Assembly: GCA_945877525.1 (NCBI GenBank)
Contig: CAMDVP010000050.1
Coordinates: forward strand, 1-14,381
Reading direction: 5' to 3'
Length of the DNA: 14,381 nt
From: an uncultured Clostridia bacterium
GTDB taxonomy: Bacteria > Bacillota > Clostridia > Christensenellales > Aristaeellaceae
In this document: in pieces, positions 1 to 8,900 of the stretch
How the letters are laid out: each line of letters begins with the position of its first letter
How positions within the stretch are numbered: the stretch's first letter is position 1
Translations under genes and position numbers: made by a program
Notes under the pieces: generated by a model
What the model was told of the DNA's origin: nothing
Database searches by the model: none
What the model saw: the letters and a program-made list of their open reading frames with translations, nothing else

Positions 1-755
1 TTGTGCAGTACCGTTATCTGCTCCGCCAACTGGTGAACAGGGATTTCCGGGTCAAGTACAAGTCTTCTTCATTGGGCATGATATGGAGCTTCCTGAATCC
101 CCTGCTGACCATGCTGGTCTATCTGGTGGTGTTTTCTACGCTGTTTAACAGCAATATCGAGAATTTCCCAGTGTACCTGATGGCTGGCATCGTTTGTTTC
201 TCTTTTTTTGGTGAAGCAACAAACCTGGGCATGTCCTCCATCGTGGGCAACAGCGCACTGATCACCAAGGTTTATATGCCTAAACTGATTTATCCCCTGA
301 GCAAGGTGCTGTCGTCAGCCATTAACCTGTGCATTTCCTTCATTCCGCTAATGATTGTGATGCTGATTACGGGGGTGTCCTTCCACAAAAGCCTGCTCCT
401 GCTGCCGGTGGTGGTGGTGTACCTCATCCTCTTCTGCTTCGGGGTATCGCTGATTCTATCCACGCTGAACGTGTTCTTCCGGGACACGGCTTTCCTGTGG
501 GGTGTGGCGCTGACCATGCTGAACTTCCTGACCCCCATCTTCTACCCTGAAAGCATCATCCCGGCAAATCTGATCACGATCTTCCACATGAATCCGCTGT
601 ACCAGATCATTTTCTTCATGCGCACCATCATCCTGGACGGATGCTCGCCAACACCCATCACCTACCTGTACTGCACGCTGTCAGTTGCAGTCACGCTGGC
701 GGTTGGGCTTTGGGTGTTCCGCAAAAACCAGGATCGCTTTGTGCTGTATCTGTAA
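1..755 (+). CDS. ABC-2 type polysaccharide export permease (5' partial)
   Basis: This is the membrane subunit of an ABC exporter for lipid-linked polysaccharide or teichoic acid (Wzm/TagG/RgpC type). About 250 residues are visible from the first in-frame GTG at position 3. The family normally has a few more residues before the conserved amphipathic start, and the frame is open to the window edge, so the true start is probably upstream. The text YRYLLRQLVNRDFRVKYK, followed by SSLGMIWSFLNPLLTM, is the family's cytoplasmic N-terminal helix and first membrane entry. Six hydrophobic segments are visible at about residues 27-48, 56-72, 105-125, 131-155, 165-182 and 219-239, as expected for ABC-2 permeases. 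The matching ATPase starts 18 bases after the stop. A drug exporter is unlikely, given the sequence and the glycosyltransferase context. Confidence 0.93.
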   Translation, partial: VQYRYLLRQLVNRDFRVKYKSSSLGMIWSFLNPLLTMLVYLVVFSTLFNSNIENFPVYLMAGIVCFSFFGEATNLGMSSIVGNSALITKVYMPKLIYPLSKVLSSAINLCISFIPLMIVMLITGVSFHKSLLLLPVVVVYLILFCFGVSLILSTLNVFFRDTAFLWGVALTMLNFLTPIFYPESIIPANLITIFHMNPLYQIIFFMRTIILDGCSPTPITYLYCTLSVAVTLAVGLWVFRKNQDRFVLYL

Positions 756-773
756 GGGAGGCATAGACAAGAA

Positions 774-1517
774 ATGGATTCGATCATTACGGTTGAAAAC
801 GTGTCCATGCGCTTCCGGATGGACAAGAACAAAACCACCAGCCTGAAGGAATGGGTCGTGACGCATCTGCTGGGCAAGCAGCAGTACGAAGAGTTTTCCG
901 CGCTGCGCGACGTGAGCTTTGAGGTGAAGCGCGGGGAAATCGTCGGCATTATCGGGCGCAACGGCGCAGGCAAAAGCACGCTGCTGAAGGTAATTTCCGG
1001 CATCTTCAAGCCCACCTCCGGCAAGGTGGTCACCGCAGGCCGGGTCGCGCCGATGCTGGAGTTGGGCAGCGGCTTTGACATAGAGCTCTCCGGGCACGAC
1101 AACATCTTCTTGAACGGAGCCATTTTGGGGTTTTCTGAAGAATTCCTCAAAAGCAGGTATGACGAAATCGTTGCCTTCTCTGAACTTGGCGAGTTTATTG
1201 ACATGCCGCTGAAGACATATTCCTCAGGCATGCTGGCGCGGCTGGCGTTCTCCGTGGCCACGATGATTGAGCCGGAAATTTTGATTGTGGACGAAATCCT
1301 GTCGGTGGGCGACGCGGCGTTTCAGAAAAAAAGCCGTGCCCGTATGATGGACATGATGTCCGGTGGCACAACCGTGCTGTTTGTTTCCCATTCGATGAAT
1401 CAGATCCGTGAGATGTGCGAACGGGTGATTTGGTTGGAGCATGGGCAGGTACGGGCTATCGGTGAAACGCACGAAGTATGCGACCAATATGAACAGAACA
1501 CGGAGAGGCACGCATAA
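774..1517 (+). CDS. ABC transporter ATPase for polysaccharide export (Wzt-like, short form)
   Basis: This is the nucleotide-binding subunit that powers export of the polysaccharide by the permease encoded just upstream. It has 247 residues. Walker A is GRNGAGKST at 61-69, the signature is YSSGMLARL at 149-157, Walker B is ILIVDE at 169-174, and the H-loop histidine is H206 in VSHS. The ELGSGFDIELSGHDNI stretch at about 96-111 is typical of Wzt/TagH-type ATPases. The protein ends about 30 residues after the ATPase core, so it lacks the C-terminal carbohydrate-binding domain found in long Wzt proteins (about 400 residues or more). In known systems that absence goes with export that does not depend on recognising a capped chain end. 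The ATG at 774 is preceded by AGGGAGG at 755-761. The next gene starts 14 bases downstream. Confidence 0.94.
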   Translation: MDSIITVENVSMRFRMDKNKTTSLKEWVVTHLLGKQQYEEFSALRDVSFEVKRGEIVGIIGRNGAGKSTLLKVISGIFKPTSGKVVTAGRVAPMLELGSGFDIELSGHDNIFLNGAILGFSEEFLKSRYDEIVAFSELGEFIDMPLKTYSSGMLARLAFSVATMIEPEILIVDEILSVGDAAFQKKSRARMMDMMSGGTTVLFVSHSMNQIREMCERVIWLEHGQVRAIGETHEVCDQYEQNTERHA

Positions 1518-1531
1518 GGGCGGACGCAGCC

Positions 1532-2758
1532 ATGCCGACAGCGGTTAAGCAGGAGGGGAAAGGTTTGCAGAAGGCGCAGGAGAGGATCAGTCATGTGCTG
1601 CTGGTTTATCGCCAGATGATCCCTTCCATCCGATTGTGCGGTCATTGCCAGATGGAGCACCTGGCGCGGGAGGGGAAGATTGAATACCGCGCTGTACAGG
1701 AAATGAAGCTCCAAAGCAGCGACCTGAATTGGGCGGACGTTGTGCTGCTCGGCAGGCTGGAAAGCTGGTATGAGTATCGCCTGGCAAAGAAGCTGCATGA
1801 AGCGGGCAGGCAGCTGATTTACATCATCGATGATGATCTGCTGAACATCCCGCAGGAGCTCGCCAGCGCAGCCTGCTATGGCCGGGCAGAAATCCGTGAG
1901 CAGATTCGCGGGATGATCGGGATGAGCGACGCGATTCTCTCCCCTTCCCCGCTTCTGCTGGATCAATACGCGGCAAACGGGCGCCGGGCGATTCAGGTAG
2001 AGGAGCCTGCGATTGATCCCGTGCCTTACAGGCCGCATGACCCAAAAGAGCCGGTGAAGATCGGCTTTGCGGGGTCCATTGACCGAACAGGCGACCTTGA
2101 AAGCATCCTTGGAGAAGCGCTGACCCAGCTCAAGCGAGCATATGGCGACCGGATACGGTTCGAGTTCTTTGGAGCGATTCCATCGTATGCCTGGGAACTT
2201 GGAGCAGCATGCATTCCGTACCAGAGCTCATATGATGCGTACAGAAGAACGCTGAACCGCCTTGAGTGGGATATCGGGCTTGCACCGATGCCGTCTACGC
2301 CATTCCATGCCTGCAAGCACTATAACAAGTTTATCGAATATGCGGCGGCGGGAATGATGGGAATCTTTTCAGAGACGGAGCCGTATACCCGCCTGAAGGC
2401 CATGCATGCTCCAGCCGTATTCTGTAGGAATGATTCGGCTGCATGGTACGAAGCATTGCGGTTTTACATAGAGCATCCGGAAGAAAGAGAAGCGCTGCGC
2501 AGGCGCTGCACGGAGATGGCGGAAACGCAATTCAGCGTTGCGCGCTCTGCATCCGGGATGCTGGAGGCTGCTGGAGAAGCGCTATCCCCCCGCGAAGGCA
2601 AAAGGAAAGTGACAGGCCTGCACGCATTGAGGATTCGCAGCCTTGGGCATACGGTGCTGGAAAAGTGGCGAACCTACGGTCTGCGTCTGCCACTGGTAGC
2701 ATTTGAGAAGATACTGGACAGGCTTCTGAAGTATGTGACGGAGAGGGAAGCAGCGTGA
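1532..2758 (+). CDS. GT-B-like glycosyltransferase
   Basis: This is probably a cytoplasmic glycosyltransferase that adds a sugar to the growing polysaccharide; donor and acceptor cannot be read from sequence. It has 408 residues and no membrane segments. The N-terminal half has the Rossmann-like strand HVLLVYRQM (21-29) and the acidic IIDDDLLNIP (98-107). The C-terminal half has VKIGFAGSIDRTGDL (175-189), followed by DIGLAPMPSTPFHACKHYNKF (247-267) and IEYAAAGMMGIFS (268-280), which together resemble the donor-binding region of GT4-like enzymes. A basic tail of about 50 residues (355-408) may contact the membrane. The start is uncertain: ATG 1532 has a weak GGGCGGA upstream, while an in-frame TTG at 1565 sits 8 bases after a perfect AGGAGG (1551-1556). 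Its stop overlaps the next start by four bases (GTGA), indicating translational coupling. Confidence 0.82.
   Translation: MPTAVKQEGKGLQKAQERISHVLLVYRQMIPSIRLCGHCQMEHLAREGKIEYRAVQEMKLQSSDLNWADVVLLGRLESWYEYRLAKKLHEAGRQLIYIIDDDLLNIPQELASAACYGRAEIREQIRGMIGMSDAILSPSPLLLDQYAANGRRAIQVEEPAIDPVPYRPHDPKEPVKIGFAGSIDRTGDLESILGEALTQLKRAYGDRIRFEFFGAIPSYAWELGAACIPYQSSYDAYRRTLNRLEWDIGLAPMPSTPFHACKHYNKFIEYAAAGMMGIFSETEPYTRLKAMHAPAVFCRNDSAAWYEALRFYIEHPEEREALRRRCTEMAETQFSVARSASGMLEAAGEALSPREGKRKVTGLHALRIRSLGHTVLEKWRTYGLRLPLVAFEKILDRLLKYVTEREAA
1551..1558 (+). promoter_or_regulatory. Strong ribosome binding site inside the annotated 5' end of the first glycosyltransferase gene
   Basis: AGGAGGGG lies 8 bases (counted from AGGAGG) before an in-frame TTG at 1565. 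It is a much better Shine-Dalgarno site than the one before ATG 1532. Use of this TTG would shorten the protein by 11 residues without touching the conserved core. This locus also uses TTG elsewhere (rfbC), so a TTG start is plausible. Confidence 0.5.
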
Positions 2759-4272
2759 GCAGCACAAATGCGGAGAAATCCATACAGGGTCGGCTCGAAC
2801 AGCTTCAGGCCGCTTGCACGAAGCTGAATGAAGCCCTGAGCAGCGGCCTGTATGCGCAGATGACTGCGGAAATTCAGACGCTTCAGCGCATTCGCCACAG
2901 CAAGGGATGGAAGCTCTACCTGGGTGGACGCGCAGTCCTCTGTGCATTGCGTGAACGGCGTTTATTCAGGTTGGCCGGGAGCATCGTTCATAAAGACACT
3001 GGCGAGATTAGGGCGTCACTGCTCCGGGAAGACTGGCTCCGGCCGGTACGCAAGGCGCTTGAGGATGGAGAACGGGCGCTGGCTGAAAACGAGGCTGGGC
3101 TGCAGCAGCTGATCAAAGACCAGCAGGAAGCCATCCTGAAACTGATTGATGCCTATCAGGACGCAGGAAAGGACGCCATGGTCATCATGGCCCCGTACTT
3201 CGCCCCGGAGCGTCTGGCGGATGGTTATTTCCAGCGGGTTCAGGCAATCGACCGGCTGCTGCCGACAGAATCCCTGAAGATCTACGCGAGCTGGCTGGAT
3301 GCGGACGATGTACGCGGTGTCCCGCATGTGTCCATCTGGGATGAGACACACATGGAAATCCGGTATCTGCACCCAGACGCTGCCAATGATGAGCGGATTC
3401 ATCACATTGCCCTGCGCGCCGGAACGGTGTATCACCACAGCATGGCCTTCGCCAACGAACTGGTGACCCGGGATGGGGCGATCCGCAAGGCGTTCGATAT
3501 GCACGGCGCATACCCGGAGGAGCTGCGGATGTATGGCCGGAGCGAGCAGGCGGAGCTTGATGAGCAGCAGGAAAAGCTGGCCATGGAGCACGGGCAATGC
3601 TTGATCTGCGTGACGCAGAGCATGGTCAGGCACCTGACGGAGAAATATGGTCGGATACCGGAGACGGTCATCCTGCTTCCGATATTTGATGACAGTCGGC
3701 TTCAGCAATGCAGCGGGCTGAAAAAGATACCATGCGAAAAAAGCGAGGTCGTCTACGCAGGCGGGATGCAGAAATGGCAGAACGTCAAGACAATGCAGGA
3801 CGCTGTTCGCAGGACGGAAGGCAGGTTCCGATACCGGTTCTATACGCCGGAGCCGGGCGCGTTCTGGAAGGCATGGGGACACAGGCGGCGGCCGCGAGAT
3901 ACCGAGGTTTGCTCCAAGACGCCGGATGAGGTCATAACGGCCTATGCAAGCTGCGATTACGGCTTCCTGCTGCGGGATGACATAACGGTAAACAGGGTGG
4001 CATGCCCGACAAAGCTGGTAGAGTACCTGGCAGCAGGGATTGTGCCCATCCTCCTTACGGCAAACATCGGGGACTTCGTTCAGGATGGCATGGCCTATAT
4101 CAGCCTGGACGACTTCCTGTCAGGCAAACTGCCGTCCGAAGCAGAGAAAGACATATTCATCAGGCAAAACATGGAGGTTGTCCAAAAGCTGAAGGAACGC
4201 TACTGTCAAGGTAAAAACGCGCTGAACACGTGGCTCGTAACAAACGAGAATAGAGAGGGAGAGAACGGATGA
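2755..4272 (+). CDS. Glycosyltransferase with N-terminal helical/coiled-coil region
   Basis: This is probably a glycosyltransferase of GT-B type, with 505 residues; its substrate is unknown. Residues 10-45 look like a short coiled coil, followed by IRHSKGWKLYLGGRA (46-60), a basic/aromatic linker common at the edge of polysaccharide glycosyltransferase domains. A second helical stretch spans 100-135. The N-terminal Rossmann-like part runs from about 140 (AMVIMAPYF) to 310. The C-terminal donor-binding half starts at EVVYAGGMQKWQNVKTM (331-347) and includes DYGFLLRDDITVNRVACPTK (401-420) and LVEYLAAGIVPI (421-432). The start is GTG, overlapping the previous TGA by four bases. Its own TGA overlaps the wecB ATG (ATGA at 4269-4272). 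The C-terminal half has a truncated paralogue at 5400-5900. Confidence 0.78.
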   Translation: MSSTNAEKSIQGRLEQLQAACTKLNEALSSGLYAQMTAEIQTLQRIRHSKGWKLYLGGRAVLCALRERRLFRLAGSIVHKDTGEIRASLLREDWLRPVRKALEDGERALAENEAGLQQLIKDQQEAILKLIDAYQDAGKDAMVIMAPYFAPERLADGYFQRVQAIDRLLPTESLKIYASWLDADDVRGVPHVSIWDETHMEIRYLHPDAANDERIHHIALRAGTVYHHSMAFANELVTRDGAIRKAFDMHGAYPEELRMYGRSEQAELDEQQEKLAMEHGQCLICVTQSMVRHLTEKYGRIPETVILLPIFDDSRLQQCSGLKKIPCEKSEVVYAGGMQKWQNVKTMQDAVRRTEGRFRYRFYTPEPGAFWKAWGHRRRPRDTEVCSKTPDEVITAYASCDYGFLLRDDITVNRVACPTKLVEYLAAGIVPILLTANIGDFVQDGMAYISLDDFLSGKLPSEAEKDIFIRQNMEVVQKLKERYCQGKNALNTWLVTNENREGENG

Positions 4273-5372
4273 AAAAGGTCATGCTTGTCTTTGGAACCCG
4301 GCCGGAAGCAATTAAGATGTGCCCTTTGGCTCTGGAGCTTACCAAGTCCGAGACACTGAAGCCGATCGTTTGCGTCACTGGTCAGCATAAGGAAATGCTG
4401 CAGCAGGTGCTGGACGTTTTTCAGGTGAAGCCGGATTACGATCTGGCCATCATGAAGGAGCGTCAAACGATTACTTCTATCACGGCTAATGTTCTGCTGA
4501 AGCTGGAAGAAGTTCTCAAAATCGAACAGCCTGATATTGTTCTGGTACACGGTGATACTACTACCAGCATGGCAGCCGGTCTGGCTGCATTTTATGCGAA
4601 GATTCCTGTTGGCCATGTGGAAGCCGGCCTGCGTACATATAATAAGTATTCCCCCTATCCTGAAGAAATGAACCGTGTGTTGACTTCCCGCATTGCTGAT
4701 TATCATTTTGCACCTACTGTCAATAATCAGAAAGCTCTGAAAGAAGAAGCTGTGACCAAAAACGTTTTTGTAACTGGCAATACGGTCATTGATGCTTTCC
4801 AGACGACAATTAAGTCTGATTACAAGTTCGCTAATGATGATCTGAACCAGCTGGATTTCAGCAAGAAGCTCATTCTGGTGACCGCACATCGCCGTGAGAA
4901 TCTGGGCAAGCCTCTCGAGAATATCTGCAATGCGTTGGTCGAAATCTGCAAACAAGATCCTGATGTTCGCATTATCTATCCGATGCATATGAATCCTGCT
5001 GTGCATGAAATTGCTGAGCCCATCCTTTCGCAGAGTAATCAGATCAAGATCACTACGCCTGTTGATGTAATGGATATGCACAATCTGATGGACAAGAGCT
5101 TTATGGTCATGACAGACTCTGGCGGCCTTCAGGAAGAGGCACCGCATCTTGGCAAGCCGGTTTTGGTGCTGCGCACGGAAACCGAACGCCCTGAAGCTGT
5201 GGCAGCCGGAACTGTCAAGCTCTCTGGTGTTTGCAAGGATGATATCATCCATGATGCGTTGGAACTGTTGGAGCAGGGAGAGGTATATCAGCTTATGAGC
5301 CGCGCTGTGAATCCCTACGGCGATGGTCATGCCAGCGAACGTATTCGTGCAATTCTGGAAGAAAACCTCTGA
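4269..5372 (+). CDS. wecB: UDP-N-acetylglucosamine 2-epimerase (non-hydrolysing)
   Basis: This cytoplasmic enzyme interconverts UDP-GlcNAc and UDP-ManNAc, supplying ManNAc (or its derivatives) for the polysaccharide. It has 367 residues, the normal family length. The signatures are intact: FGTRPEAIKM (8-17), VHGDTTTS (93-100, with D96), HVEAGLRT (116-123, with E118), YPEEMNR (130-136), AHRREN (206-211) and TDSGGLQEEA (282-291), then RTETERPEA (302-310). The ATG overlaps the preceding stop by four bases and is preceded by AGAGGGAGAG. All 13 arginine codons are CGN (hand count) and the gene is visibly more AT-rich at third positions than its upstream neighbours, so it may have a separate origin. 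No UDP-ManNAc dehydrogenase is seen, so ManNAc rather than ManNAcA is the nearest product. Confidence 0.96.
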   Translation: MKKVMLVFGTRPEAIKMCPLALELTKSETLKPIVCVTGQHKEMLQQVLDVFQVKPDYDLAIMKERQTITSITANVLLKLEEVLKIEQPDIVLVHGDTTTSMAAGLAAFYAKIPVGHVEAGLRTYNKYSPYPEEMNRVLTSRIADYHFAPTVNNQKALKEEAVTKNVFVTGNTVIDAFQTTIKSDYKFANDDLNQLDFSKKLILVTAHRRENLGKPLENICNALVEICKQDPDVRIIYPMHMNPAVHEIAEPILSQSNQIKITTPVDVMDMHNLMDKSFMVMTDSGGLQEEAPHLGKPVLVLRTETERPEAVAAGTVKLSGVCKDDIIHDALELLEQGEVYQLMSRAVNPYGDGHASERIRAILEENL

Positions 5373-5399
5373 TTTGGCTAACGCGAACGTAACCAACAG

Positions 5400-5900
5400 G
5401 TGGTGAAAGGTATGCAGAAATGGCAGTGTGTGAAAGAGATGCAGCAGCTGATTCGAAACGCGAGCGACAAGCTGGATTTCTGTATATTCACAAGACAGCC
5501 GGAGGAATTCTGGCGCAAATGGAAAAGTAAGCGTCCATCCGAAGGATTAACAGTTGCGACGCGGACGCCAGAGGAACTGCGCACAGAATATTACAAACGC
5601 CAGTACGGCTTGATGTTGCGCAAGGATTGCGTAATCAACCGAGTAGCCTGCCCCACGAAACTGATCGAGTATCTCACGTATGGAATTATTCCGGTGATGA
5701 GCACGACAAATCTTGGCAATTTTGTTGCTGATGGAATGGTATATGTAACAGTCCAACAGTTGGCACAGGGACAATTGCCTTCTGAAAAAGAACGCATGCA
5801 GATGGTTTGTAAAAACCTAGAGGTTTTAAGTATTCTTAATGCAAAACAGCAAAAAGGAAAACAAGAACTTAAACAACTCTTAGGACGTCAGGCTCATTAA
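5400..5900 (+). pseudogene. 5'-truncated paralogue of the 2755-4272 glycosyltransferase (C-terminal half only)
   Basis: This open frame of 166 residues aligns from its fifth residue with residues 338 to the end of the glycosyltransferase at 2755-4272. It starts at GMQKWQ and includes VINRVACPTKLIEYL (near-identical to its partner). In the 49-residue core beginning RVACPTKL I count 28 identical positions. The N-terminal 335 or so residues, including the acceptor-binding half, are missing; in their place stands wecB, which ends 27 bases upstream. At DNA level the match begins with a 15-base identity (3766-3780 against 5412-5426). GTG 5400 or ATG 5412 could start translation, the latter with AGGTGG 8 bases upstream, so a half-protein may still be made. 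A dead remnant is most likely; a free-standing donor-binding subunit is an alternative. Confidence 0.75.
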
Positions 5901-5963
5901 GCAATGCAAAACGGCGCTCTGTAAGTGTGAAGTCAATCGTCAGCCGGAGATTCTGTTTCTGAT

Positions 5964-5971
5964 AGGAGGAG
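5964..5971 (+). promoter_or_regulatory. Ribosome binding site of the multidomain gene
   Basis: AGGAGGAG, 9 bases before ATG 5981, sits at the end of an 80-base spacer after the truncated glycosyltransferase. It fixes the start of the multidomain protein and shows that the gene does not depend on coupling to the remnant upstream. I see no clear promoter or hairpin in the spacer. Confidence 0.8.
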
Positions 5972-5980
5972 AGAATTGTA

Positions 5981-8900
5981 ATGAGTGATTACAATTACCC
6001 CTTGGATTTAACAACTGATAACACCAATTTCAATATTCTGAAAAGGATTAGCCCAGACAGCACCGTGCTGGAAATTGGTGCTGCACATGGGCGGATGACC
6101 AAGTATCTGAAAGAGAGCTTAAATTGCTGTGTTGATATTATCGAAATCAATGAAGCTGCTGGAAAAGATGCTGCAAAATATGCAGAGCAAGCACTCCTAG
6201 GGGAGAGACAAGGAAACATTGAAGGAACAGCATGGATCAAGTTGCTCGGGCTCAAGCAATATGATTACATCATATTTGCAGATGTGCTGGAGCATCTGCA
6301 TCATCCAGAAAAGGTATTGGAGACGTGTAAACGATTTCTAAAGGATACAGGATCAATTCTTTGTTCGATTCCAAACATTTGTCATGCTTCTGTAATTTTG
6401 GCCATGCTTGATGGTGAGTTTAAGTATACGGATGTAGGACTGCTGGATAGAACACATATTCGCTTCTTTACCAACACATCATTCAAAGCTATGTGCGTGG
6501 AATGCGGATATCAGATTACATACGAGCATGCGATACTTGTGCCTGCGGGTGGGAATGAAATCCCTTATGATTACTCATCCGTTTCGAGTGATATAGAAAA
6601 CGCACTACGCAATAGACCTAATAATGAGGCATACCAGTATGTTTTTGAATTGGTCAAGAAGCTAGCGGGGTATCCAGAGCGAGGAATGGTTCGAGAGACT
6701 ATTCCTCCGATGACCCGTAAGTGCAAATGCTTATTGAGATCTGCAGAAGATGCAGAGTTTAATGAGCATAAACAAATTCTGAAAGCAATTCTACCGGGTA
6801 AAGTGGAACTCGTATTTCCGTTACGTAAAGACGATAGAACCGATGGAGTGTATTTGCAGTTGATTGACTGTAATGCGTTAGTGCATGTTAAGAGAATCAG
6901 CTGTATAGCTAATGATAAGGAAACCGAAATTCTGAATTATGATACGGATGCTCTGCGCGTTGGCGATGAATATCTGTGCGCAGTTGATAAAGGACCCAGT
7001 ATTTCGTTTTATGTGCCTTATGAATGCGAATTGTTAAAGTGTCAGTATGAGGTATTGATATATAATTCGGATATATTGAGAACAGTTGGGACGTTGATAA
7101 TCAGTCAACTTGCGCAAGAACAAAAGCAATTAGTAAACCAGATTCACGGATTGAAAGCAACGGTTCAAGAGCAGAAAACGAATCTGGACGTGATGAATAG
7201 TGAAATCCAAAAGCTGGATCAGCAGTCCAGGGAATATCTGAATTGTGCCAATGATCTTAAACAACAACTGACATGTGCATTGGATAAAGTAGAAACGGTG
7301 AATGCCCAAAAACTGGAGTTTGAAAAACTGCTTGCGGAAACACGTGAGCAGAATGTCGTGTACAGAGAACAGTTAGAGAAAGCAGCGGTGTTACAAAGTC
7401 AACAGGAAAATTGTTGCATCCAACTTAAGAATAATCTATGTATAAGTGAAGATTCAAGAAAAGAACTGCTAAAGGATTACGAGGAGCTAAAACACCTTTT
7501 GGAAGAATGTCAGCAAAAACAACAGAATACTGTTGAAGTATTACAAAAGGAAGAGTTGATAAGCATGACGCTGGAAAAGAATCTTGAAGACAAGAATGGT
7601 CGCATCGCTGAATATGAAGCACAGTTGAGCGAAATGCAGCAACAGGTGACTGGGGCCCAGCAGAAGGCACAGGAAAATGAGCTGATCTGCAAGGAAGCAC
7701 TCTCGAAGCTAAATAAAATGACAAAGCAGCTGCAGACAACCGCCGAGGCAAAAGCAACTGCAGAAAGCCAGATTCAATGGAGAGATCAGGAAATTCTTAC
7801 TCTGCAACAGCATATCGACGATATGCAAAAGACAATTTCGTATCGTTGTGCTGCACCAATTCGTTTGGCAGGACGTGTTTTCCGCTTTGGTAAGCGTCTG
7901 ACAAAAAAGGCTCTGCAGCTGTCTTGGAAAACGACGAAATTCTTTGTGCATAATGGACCGATTGCCACTGTAAAACGTGCAAAGGAATACTTGATTACAC
8001 GAAAGAATAATATCTCTCATCAGAAGCAGATCAATGAGGCTGTTCAGAATGAAGATATTTGGACGGTTTTGAGTAAGTGGATAGATGAAACACCCCATGA
8101 ATTCATAGACATTTTCCCTGTACCCATGGGTTGGAATACGCCGTTGTTCCAGCGCTTTCAGCATCTTTCGATCCAGGCAGGTAATGCGGGAGGCATCTCT
8201 TTTTACGGTGCGCATCCTCAGGTGGATACGGATGTTGAAACCTACAAGTTTGTATCCCCCACCCTTTGTGTGATCAACTTGCTCGATGCAGCCGTTGTAG
8301 AAAAGTTTTGGAGCATTCTAGATACAAAGCCTGGTTTGAAGTATCTGCGAATACAGTCTATTGATTTAGCAACTACAACTGAGCAGATCAAGAGTTTCCT
8401 GCGGCGAGGATATCAGATTGTCTACGAGTATATTGATGAGTTGACTCCTCAGATTACGGGTAATATTCCTGAGTTTGTCTGGGAACGGCATGAGTATGTG
8501 CTTAGAGATGAAACAATTACTGTGATCGCGACATCGGACAAACTGTTTAATCAGGTAAAGCCCTATCGTTCCCAGAATATGCTGATGCTTAATAACGGCG
8601 TTGATTATGATCATTGGCATATTGAAAAATCCATAAGGAATTGTCCTGAGGATATTCGTCATATTGTAACTCAAAACAAGATCATCATTGGTTATCACGG
8701 TGCGTTGGCGCAGTGGATCGATTATGATTTGTTGAAGAGGATTGCTGATGACGACAGATTTGTCCTTTTGCTGATTGGTTATGAACATGATGACTGCCTG
8801 AAAAAGAGCGGATTGCTTGATAAGAAGAATGTGTATTTTATCGGTTCTCGTCCTTACCAAGAATTGAGCAAGTATGCGATCTTCTATGATGTGGCTATTC

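Noticed and set aside
3016..3882. Minus-strand open frame of 288 codons opposite the second glycosyltransferase
   Set aside because: A shadow of a GC-rich coding strand: no domain, no start signal, and no other minus-strand gene nearby.
4206..5396. Long minus-strand open frame (396 codons) opposite wecB
   Set aside because: It mirrors the conserved wecB frame, has no recognisable motif or ribosome binding site, and the plus-strand protein is unmistakable.
5901..5980. Possible terminator between the truncated glycosyltransferase and the multidomain gene
   Set aside because: I found no stable inverted repeat followed by a T-run, only the ribosome binding site of the next gene.
7100..7830. Gln/Glu-rich repetitive-looking stretch considered as a DNA tandem repeat
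   Set aside because: I see no repeated unit at nucleotide level; the periodicity is that of a coiled coil in the protein.
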